NCBI RefSeq assembly: GCF_963855985.1
Contig: NC_087091.1
Location: 18,358,154 to 18,422,153 of the forward strand
Source of the DNA: Ostrinia nubilalis
Taxonomy: Eukaryota > Arthropoda > Insecta > Lepidoptera > Crambidae
Direction of reading: 5' to 3'
Length of the DNA: 64,000 nt
In this document: positions 56,497-64,000 of the stretch, in pieces
Numbering within the stretch: the stretch's first letter is position 1
Layout: each line of letters begins with the position of its first letter
Notes under the pieces: model-generated
Told to the model about the DNA's origin: nothing
Database searches by the model: none
What the model saw: only the letters and a program-made list of their open reading frames with translations
Position numbers and translations under genes: made by a program

Positions 56497-57780
56497 TGGT
56501 TACATTATAGCCTAAAACCTTCTTAGATAAATGACCCATCCAACACAAAAATAAATGTTCAAATTGGAACAGTAAGTTCCTGAGCGCGTTCAAGTAAACA
56601 AAGAAACAAATTCTTCATCATGTTCAAAAATAAAAGTTGTAAATTTAAGAGGTCTGAGGAAAGAGAGGGCTAAGTAACGGACGTGAAATGCATCTTACTA
56701 ACGTGAAACGCGAGCTAAGTGCTGGATTATAAAAATGGTCTCAATAGCATCTTGCATACATAATTTTACTTTTCTCTGTCACATCCACCTGAGGACTTTA
56801 AGTCCACCAGTACTAGAGAACTATAACATGAGAACTAGCACTAAAAACATTCCTTCAACTTCTGCATGAGTTTGATTACAGTTTTTTCATAAAACAGCAT
56901 TCCGTTTAAAGTGTCCCAGTAGTTGGTGCTGGAAAGTGGCTCAAACTAAATTGTACAGCGATCGTGACGCCGTTTCCGGGTATTTCCGGCGCCACTAAAA
57001 GCCTCCGCTCGCGACGGAGGGCCCTTCACTTGCGACTATGAAGAAACACTTTTCAAAGAACTTTTAAGACTATTTTTAAGACCTACAAATAGACGCTTCA
57101 TTGGCTTAGTAATTAATGCAAACTTAGATTTTATAAAATCTACATTTATATGCAATTTGTTCAAGTAACAATATCCTAAAGGTTTATGAAACTTCCGCTC
57201 GAGAGCTCTGCTGCTACTCTTATCCTGAATTCTTAAAAGACCTTTTAAGTTCGTTTCTTGAGATCTCGTTTGACATAATCATTTATTATTTTTACTTAAT
57301 AATCAAACCTTAGTAGGTAGGTAAGTGATCATTTCAATTAATTAAATTAGTACCTACCACAATTAGTTTGATGGTAACAAACCCAAGCTACAACTGCACA
57401 TGACCGCCCTACAATAATGTAAAGTACCACGGACACAAAACGTCAGTTACATTAAAAGCGGGATTAGAGCGAGGGCGGGTGACACGGGTTTACTCACCGC
57501 CTGCCGTTCGCGTTGTACCCGTTTTTGGATATGGTTACTTTTAATTATATTTGCTTGTTACATTACCATTATTAAACGTGTTTCCGGTTTCAAAGCTCAT
57601 AAGCTGTCGTGACAGTTCAGGATTAGCTGAAACTTACTGCTGCTGGTATTCCTTGAACATAATATGCGTTGGTTCTATTTCATTTTTGAAGCCGCGATAG
57701 GCGGACGGTGAAGGGCTCGGACTGGCCGACTCTCCGCCGCTCGACTATTGTGGTGAGCTCACTCGTGATACAAGCATATT
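56497..57780. other. Non-coding stretch
   Basis: CpG patches at 56960-57040 and 57690-57745; nothing recognised. Confidence 0.4.
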
Positions 57781-57783
57781 TTA

Positions 57784-57910
57784 GGGTAGGTTACACCTTT
57801 AACTTTGACAAACGTCAAAAATCTGTCTCTGAATCTGAATCTGAACTCCATTAAAAAAACACCGATTATCGTTATAGTTACGGTCAAAGTTAGGTGGTGC
57901 AAACTCAGCC
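57784..57910. mobile_element. MITE (GGTTGCACC family), 127 bp, TSD TTA
   Basis: The ends are GGGTAGGTTACACC and GGTGGTGCAAACTCAGCC. TTA flanks both sides (57781-57783, 57911-57913). Interior TTTGACAAACGTCAAAAATC matches 12036-12157. A small CTGAAT triplication is an internal expansion. Confidence 0.82.
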
Positions 57911-57913
57911 TTA

Positions 57914-59014
57914 GCTTAGTAATTTGTATTAGTAATTTGTGAAATAACAAATTACTAATAATCTCAAAAAAAAATCTGGAGAGTGCGTCTCTATCCACAT
58001 TTAATACTCAGCTTAATTTCGTCAAATGAAAACAATCCATAAATTAACAATGTTTACTACCTACAACCTACATTATTAAATAATGCAAAGGTAAAGGTCC
58101 TTTAACAATGTTTAGTAAATGACCGTCACCTCGGAACAATTTACGTAACTAACGCCTCGTTAAAATGTGTCGGCGCTAAGTGTCCCGGCATTAGGCGGCC
58201 CGTGGCGGGCTCGCGCGCCTCTCGATGTTAAGCTCAATTTGCTGCTACTTATATACTCGTAAATAAAACACTAGGTACCTACTCAAATTTACAAGGAATT
58301 CAAAATTTCAGTCTTTATTCAAATCTGGCGACCTGAAACTGACCTTCAACAAAATATTTTTCTCCAACTCATAAAATTCCGTTACTTCTTATCTTATATA
58401 TTTTTTTTTAATCTTCGTTTCCGAGAGACTTGGTTCAGCCTTCGGCCTCACTATTTCTTTAAAATACTTTCGTTTGTTAAGAATAGCTCTACCTACCTTA
58501 GAATTTTTGTTTTATTTCACCGTTAGATTTAAACACGAGTCAGTAACCTTTCAAATAATAGATTTTGTATTGTTTGGTTTCATAATTGACTGGCTAAGTC
58601 TTGTATCTAAAAAACTTGATAAATATTGCTCGTATTGTATTTTTATCAAAACATTAACCCACTATGTATTATTGCAGTCACTATCAAAGTTTTATCCTCT
58701 CGGTTTGGTGGTGGCTTTTTGGCGCAATGCTCAATTTATAATTCGTTGAGGCCATTGCAAAAACGGCAAAATATAGGGAAATAAATGATTGTTTCGGTTA
58801 AACGTGTCGGTATTAAAACGTCAGTGGGCGGCATTAGCGAACATGGGTTGTGACGTGCGGCTTACGGCCGCCGGCCGGTGTCACTATGGTTTTATGATGC
58901 GGCGGAACACTGATCCTCAACATTAAGGACTGCAAGGCCATTGACAAGTACAACAGTGTGGAATAATAATAAAAATACCACTTTTTTATAACAAATAGGT
59001 TTCCTTTTGATCCT
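57914..59014. other. Non-coding stretch
   Basis: CpG patches at 58160-58225 and 58850-58910; nothing recognised. Confidence 0.4.
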
Positions 59015-59235
59015 TTTTTTATGCATAACAAGCCAGGTATTTGACCACAATCGCACCTGATGTTAAGTGGGATGCAGTCTAGGATGGTACATATCTGCCC
59101 TGTAAGTACTTATTCACTCTCGCGTTGAAAATGCCCGGATTATAGTTTTCGGGAAAGACAGCAGCAGGCAACGAATTCCAGTCCCTAGCTGTCCTATCAG
59201 TGCCATCTCCAGTAAAGTGGCTCTACTCAGAAGAA
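59015..59235 (-). pseudogene. CR1/Jockey-type LINE, last codons plus 3' UTR
   Basis: The minus strand reads TGDGTDRTARDWNSLPAAVF, then NPGIFNARVNKYLQGRYVPS and a stop (59079-59081). R-T-A-R-x-W-N-S-L-P is the typical C-terminus of this LINE group. About 65 bp of 3' UTR follows to an A-rich end (TTTTTTTATGC on the plus strand). Confidence 0.8.
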
Positions 59236-59788
59236 TATCCTCTGTTAAATATTCACGCTAATGAAAATAAAAAGACCGATGATATCACAAATCTAAATTG
59301 GTTTTTAAATACATTTTATGTAACCCTTGTATGTGGTTTTGTTATGTAGATTTTTGTAATATATTAATGTAATAATTAATTTCTAAAACATATAAGTAAG
59401 TAGGTAGTGTTAAGTGTGTCGTGGACAGATGGGCCTTATTTTCAGTGACCCAATTAATAAAACAAATATTAGCGTAACCAAATCTGGCTCCGCAAATATC
59501 ATAATTAAAAGGACGTTAGAGAGGTATTCGTGGTTTGAGGCCTCACGCGCGGCGTGACGTCACGCGTTTGTTTAGTTCCGGCTTAAATATTTGCCGGTTG
59601 AAATGGGAATTAAACGAATCCATCCCGCGGAATAAATAAAAATAACGTGCGCTAAATTCTAGACCAGTGTTAGTCCAACTACCTATCTGTTATCGATAAA
59701 TAGTGATTTACAAAGTTCCAACAAGCAAGAAAGGCTTATTTCAACTTAGATTCATTATACTTAATTAAACAAAACCTTTCAGACCACA
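59236..59788. other. Non-coding stretch
   Basis: Nothing recognised. Confidence 0.35.
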
Positions 59789-59880
59789 TAATCATCATTT
59801 CAGCTAAAGGCTGTCCACTGCTGGACAAAAGCCTCCTCCAGGATTTCCATAACGACCGGTCCTGGGCTGTCTGCATATTA
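59789..59880 (-). mobile_element. RTE-type LINE, 3'-terminal fragment
   Basis: ATCATCATTTCAGCTAAAGG, then GTCCACTGCTGGACAAAAGC and CGACCGGTCCTGGGCTG. An inverted reverse transcriptase C-terminus with a short (ATG)n-type tail. Confidence 0.75.
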
Positions 59881-61893
59881 TTTTGATGCACATGCTTCGC
59901 GCACATCTCTAGATGGGAATAATTTAATTGATCCCATTGATATCAGTGATATCGATATTCGAATTTCGTATCGATCAGTGACACAACCAAAACCGCAGAA
60001 CAACGCATCACAGTCTACTAACGTTATATTCCACAGCTATTATTACCGCAATGTCAAAATAAAAATGAATCATTTATGATATTTGAAACTGCTGAAAAAT
60101 TTAACTTTCATTTGGAAATGGGTGGATTATTTTTAGAATAAAATATGACGTTCTCGTTGGTATGTATTCCTCTATATATGAGTATCTAGTTAATTTTTAC
60201 ATATTAGCTTTCTGTAATAAAGAAATATTTTGTAGATATGCTTACCTATATTGTTTATAAATATGAATAATTATGCATTTTGATATCGCTTGTAAATGAC
60301 AGTATTTTAATGCCCATTTTCTTTTTCGTTTCCAAGTCCTCTTCTTCTTTAATTTTAGAACTAAAGATAAGTATTTAACGAAGATTTATTTAAGCACATA
60401 TTAAAAAACTGTATTAAAACACCAGGCAGATTGAAATATAATAAAACAAAATGGATTATTGTTGATTTTTATGCTATCAAAAAGTTACAGCACGTTGTTA
60501 AAAAAATGAAAACAGCAGTAACAAACAGACCGCAGCTGCAAAAACTCCGGTCGCGTGTTACACCCGCGTGCCCCGCAGAACGCGGATCCAGGTCACTTCC
60601 AGTTCGCCAAATCTACACCGCAAAAATTTGGCATTTTTCATAAATAAACATGATTTTTTTTCCGATAAATAAAGGAGAAAATAATATTTCTGAAATATTA
60701 TATCAGGTCCCAATGTTTTTCCTTAATTTAGGAAGTAAATAATGATAGAAGATGTTAAAGCAAATAATATCTAGGTACCTACTTTAATATAGCCGTAAGT
60801 AAACACATCTGAACGATGTTTTTTTATCCACAACGAGGAAGCTCTTGGCCTGTATCTCACATTCAAAAATCTGTTTTAAATTAAATATACGATGCAATGC
60901 ACGCATCATATAAAAATCTTGTGCCCGAATAATTAATTAAAAGTTTCCGATTTGCGAGTAAAACACCAATATTATTTTTACTCTCATCACGAACCACAAA
61001 TCGATAAATCAGAAGCCCCCAAATAACAACGCGCAATCCTTTCGACCCCAAATGTGTTTTTACAACGAGCCCGCCCGCGGCGAATGTTTCGGCCACGTCA
61101 CTTCCAGTCGGCTGCGCCACTATATCGCAGCGGTCGCGATTTTCATTTGAAATTTTATGTTTTGAATCAATCTACGGGATTTATTTGCTACTTTTTGTAT
61201 GAGCTTCGTTTTTGCAGGTAAAACGTTAATTGGCCCTAATTTTGCTTTGCTGTTACAACAGAATGAAAGAGGATAACAAAAAAAAAAACAAAGTGATTGA
61301 TAGTGGATGTTTAAAAAATGGACATAGATTTTTTAAACGTTCTACATTTTTAAATTATTTATCGAGAATTAGTATTACTTATTATTATTTTGTGGTATTA
61401 CGATTAACGAATATCAAAGCTCCGCAATTTAGAGCTTAGAGAGTCAACTTTTTCAGTGTACATGATGGTCGGAATGAAAGTAACCGCACATTTCGTAATA
61501 AAACTGTTGTTTTTCCAGTTCCATAACAAATCACTAAAAGTGCGAAACCACAGCTATTGAGCGATTTATTATTCAAAGCGTGAAACTGTTGACGCGCGAG
61601 TAAATAACGGCTCTGATCCGGCAAACAACCGTCACACGACGACCATCGCACGACAAAATATCGTGACACGACAAACGTTGCGCACGTGGAATAGCCAAAT
61701 TATTTATTTACTAGCAGCCAGCCAGTGCATTGCTGTACGATTGTTATGACATTTTTAATACCGCCTGGTTCTAACAACGACTATTGTTAAAGCTTTTCAA
61801 ATGGCTCAGTGTTTAGAACTTCGTAGTTCATAATAATATGTTTTGTTGATTTAATGGATGATATTTTGAAAACATTCCGCATAAATTGCTATC
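59881..61893. other. Non-coding stretch
   Basis: CpG patches at 60540-60600 and 61070-61140, and a run of ACGAC motifs at about 61620-61680. No gene supported. Confidence 0.4.
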
Positions 61894-63270
61894 TTAGTCC
61901 AGTCAATAAAGCATTATAGATGGAAAACTGTAGAACACAATTTCTGACTTCAGGACTTTATTTAGACTAGTTAGGAGGTGAACATAGCAAAAGTCCCCGC
62001 CCATAGCCCTTGAGCCGGCGGGGAGAGGGGGGTTTAAAGGTGCCACTTTTCGGTTTTTCGCTTAATCCTCGGAAACTATGCATCCTAGTGACATGACAAC
62101 TTTGAACCAAAAAAAGCATATTCAATTTGCTACAGGTGAGATAGACAAGTTTTTCTATAAATTGTATAGTTCTCGCGACATCTGCTCTAGAAGGTCTGTA
62201 ATATTGGAAATTTTATTTTTGTCTTACATGTTTCCATCAGGAGAAAATCGACTAAATCAACATTGAGCAATCATTCTAGACATGCGGGAGCATGTTAAGC
62301 CTAGTTCCAGGGAGGGGACTGCACCGTGCGTATATTTAGACGAACCACTTTGAGCCACTATTGACTCCTCATCACTCAAAAACTACTGTGCATTAACACT
62401 TCAAATTTGGCTCATGTGTTGAGACTTGCAAGATATACATCAGTTTCAAATTTCATAAATATGCCTCAAACGGTTCTTTAGATATTGACATTCAAAAATC
62501 TACAAGTCTGACCTATAGACCAAATTCTAACCACTTCCAGATGACCTCGAAGGTTCAAATTTGGCATCCAGAAAGGTAGTTATGTAAATACATAGGAACA
62601 AATAAAAAACCAGTAAATTTTAACATTTCACATGTGATAGATAGATTTTAGTGCTCTAAATATCGATTTTTGAACGTCAATACCTAAATAACCGTTTGAG
62701 ATATATTTATGAAATTTAAAGCTGATGTATATCTTGCAAGTCTCAATACATGAGCCAAATTTGAAGTGTTAATGCACAGCAGTTTTTGAATGATGAGGAG
62801 TCAAAAGTAGCTCTAATTGGTTCGTCTAAATATACGCACGGTGCAGTCCCCTCCCTGGAACTAGGCTTAACATGCTCCCGCATGTCTATAGTGTTTGCTC
62901 AATGCTGATTTAGTCGATTTTCTCCTGAAAGGAACATGTAAGACAACAATAAAATTTCCAATTTTACAGACCTTCTAGAGCAGATGCCGCAAAAACTATA
63001 CAAGATATAGAAAAACTTGACGGTCTCACCTGTAGCAAATTGATTAAGCTTTTTTTGGTTCATAGTAGTCATGTCACTAGGACGCATAGTTTCCGAGGAT
63101 TAAGCGAAAAACCGAAAAGTGGTTCCTTTAAACCCCCTCTCCCCGCCGGCTCAAGGGCTAACTTTTGCTATGTTCACCACCTAACTAGGCTAAATAAAGT
63201 CCCGAGGTCAGAAATTGTGTTCCACGGATTTCTCTCTACACCGTCGTTAAGGCATTCATTGACTGGACTA
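61894..63270. repeat. 1.4-kb foldback (palindromic) repeat
   Basis: The left arm, 61894 to about 62502, starts TTAGTCCAGTCAAT. The right arm, about 62668-63270, ends ATTGACTGGACTA. The two are inverted copies at roughly 90 percent identity, with a spacer of about 165 bp. Landmarks present in both: CCGGCGGGGAGAGGGGG, ATGTTAAGCCTAGTTCCAGG, ATATACGCACGGTGCAGTCC. The 62-codon frames in each arm (62078-62266 plus; 62899-63087 minus) differ mostly by amino-acid-changing substitutions, so they are not under coding constraint. No clear target duplication or transposase. Confidence 0.88.
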
Positions 63271-64000
63271 TCTAGCATAGTTACGGACTTCGCATTAAAC
63301 AGCAGAATATAAATTAGAACAGAACAAAACAAATTACATCGAAAGCAGCAGCTTCACTTTTAGGAACTGTTAGCAACTTTTTATTGAGTAAGTATTTAAA
63401 TCTTCACTCCAAATAGCTGGGAAAGCCCATGGTGCGATTGTCAAGACACATCGGCTTTGGTTACAGTTTAAACATCCCATTTCTCTTTGAGTTTGCTAAC
63501 CCATTGATCATTGTAACACGTAGATACGTCTCGAATCATGTCACTTAACCTTCATTACCCATACAAAGTTTAGTGTGTATTAGCTCGGCGGTACACACAC
63601 GAGCCAGTTCATTCGAGATCGGAAACACAATTAGCAAAGCTGGTGTGTGCTTAAACCACCTGTTCGTACAAGTAATCTTATCATGAATAGTGGAGCGTCT
63701 TGCAGTTTACAAGTTTGTACTAGTTCGCAGTGTGGCTAAGATCTGTGGCTGTGCCTTCACTGCGGGCGTGGATAGCGTCGTGATTGGCGTTGCATGAATA
63801 ATACTGATCAAACGCACGACCAACAGGTTATCAATATTTGATGGGACCTTGAAGAATATCTGATTTTAAGTCTGAGTTCCGTCTAATTATCCAATTACTA
63901 TTTTTTTGAAATCTCATGAGAAAGCTTATAATAGAATATTCCATTTCAATAGAATTTATTGCAAAATTTGGTTACATAGAACAACATGTAACTGCTGTTT
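63271..64000. other. Non-coding stretch to window end
   Basis: A small inverted GTGTGTATT/GGTGTGTGC neighbourhood near 63570-63650; otherwise nothing recognised. Confidence 0.35.

Noticed and set aside
62078..62266. 62-codon frame repeated in both palindrome arms
   Set aside because: The two copies differ by about 18 bases, mostly amino-acid changing, so the similarity comes from the palindrome and not from coding constraint.
1..64000. tRNA, rRNA or CRISPR-type features
   Set aside because: No cloverleaf-compatible B-box sequence, rRNA-like conserved block or spaced direct-repeat array was seen on reading; a covariance-model search would be decisive for tRNAs.

Overview
This window looks like ordinary nuclear DNA of a moth or butterfly (Lepidoptera). 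It is AT-rich and gene-poor, and it is packed with repeat families typical of that order: RTE-type LINE 3' ends that read out as the C-terminus of the reverse transcriptase, CR1/Jockey-type LINE tails, short Helitrons of the 'ATAATATTATAAATGCG ... GCGGGC..AAGCTAG' type, piggyBac-type elements in TTAA, and small MITEs flanked by a 3-bp T-N-A duplication. The assignment rests on recognising these families by eye; no database was searched.

Host coding sequence is sparse. Two separate first exons of THAP-domain (zinc-binding DNA-binding) proteins lie on the plus strand at 980-1083 and 37629-37735, both cut by an intron at the same place and in the same phase. A possible terminal exon lies at 3223-3398. 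A single-exon gene for a small secreted protein of unknown function lies on the minus strand at 5708-6370. A 37-nt candidate microexon with strong splice sites lies at 36574-36610. A few weaker open frames are listed with low confidence. Most of the rest reads as intron or intergenic sequence.

The best-defined object is a complete BEL/Pao LTR retrotransposon at 23733-29869. It has 5-bp target duplications (GACTA), a primer-binding site, one intact 1881-codon Gag-Pol frame (Gag, zinc knuckles, protease, reverse transcriptase, RNase H, integrase), a polypurine tract and two LTRs. The two LTRs are identical over their first 111 bp but strongly different, and of different length (187 and 247 bp), after that.

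Layout: 1-5000, TIR element, THAP exon, AACCGACTTC-type repeats, MITE, Helitron. 5000-8500, secreted-protein gene and a MITE. 8500-18100, nested Helitrons, a truncated LINE with a 13-bp target duplication, a piggyBac-type MITE and T-N-A MITEs. 18100-23700, mostly unique non-coding DNA plus LINE fragments. 23700-29900, the BEL/Pao element. 30000-37000, non-coding with one Helitron and the microexon. 37000-46000, second THAP exon, LINE and Helitron fragments, and a 1.27-kb piggyBac-type element containing a Helitron. 46000-54000, mostly unlabelled. 54300-55800, a truncated CR1/Jockey LINE. 56000-60000, nested LINE tails and a MITE. 61894-63270, a 1.4-kb foldback palindrome.

I found no operon-like or defence-like gene system. 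What stands out is the record of transposition: nested insertions, perfect target duplications, a 5'-inverted LINE, a Helitron with a swapped 3' end, and a retrotransposon with mismatched LTRs.
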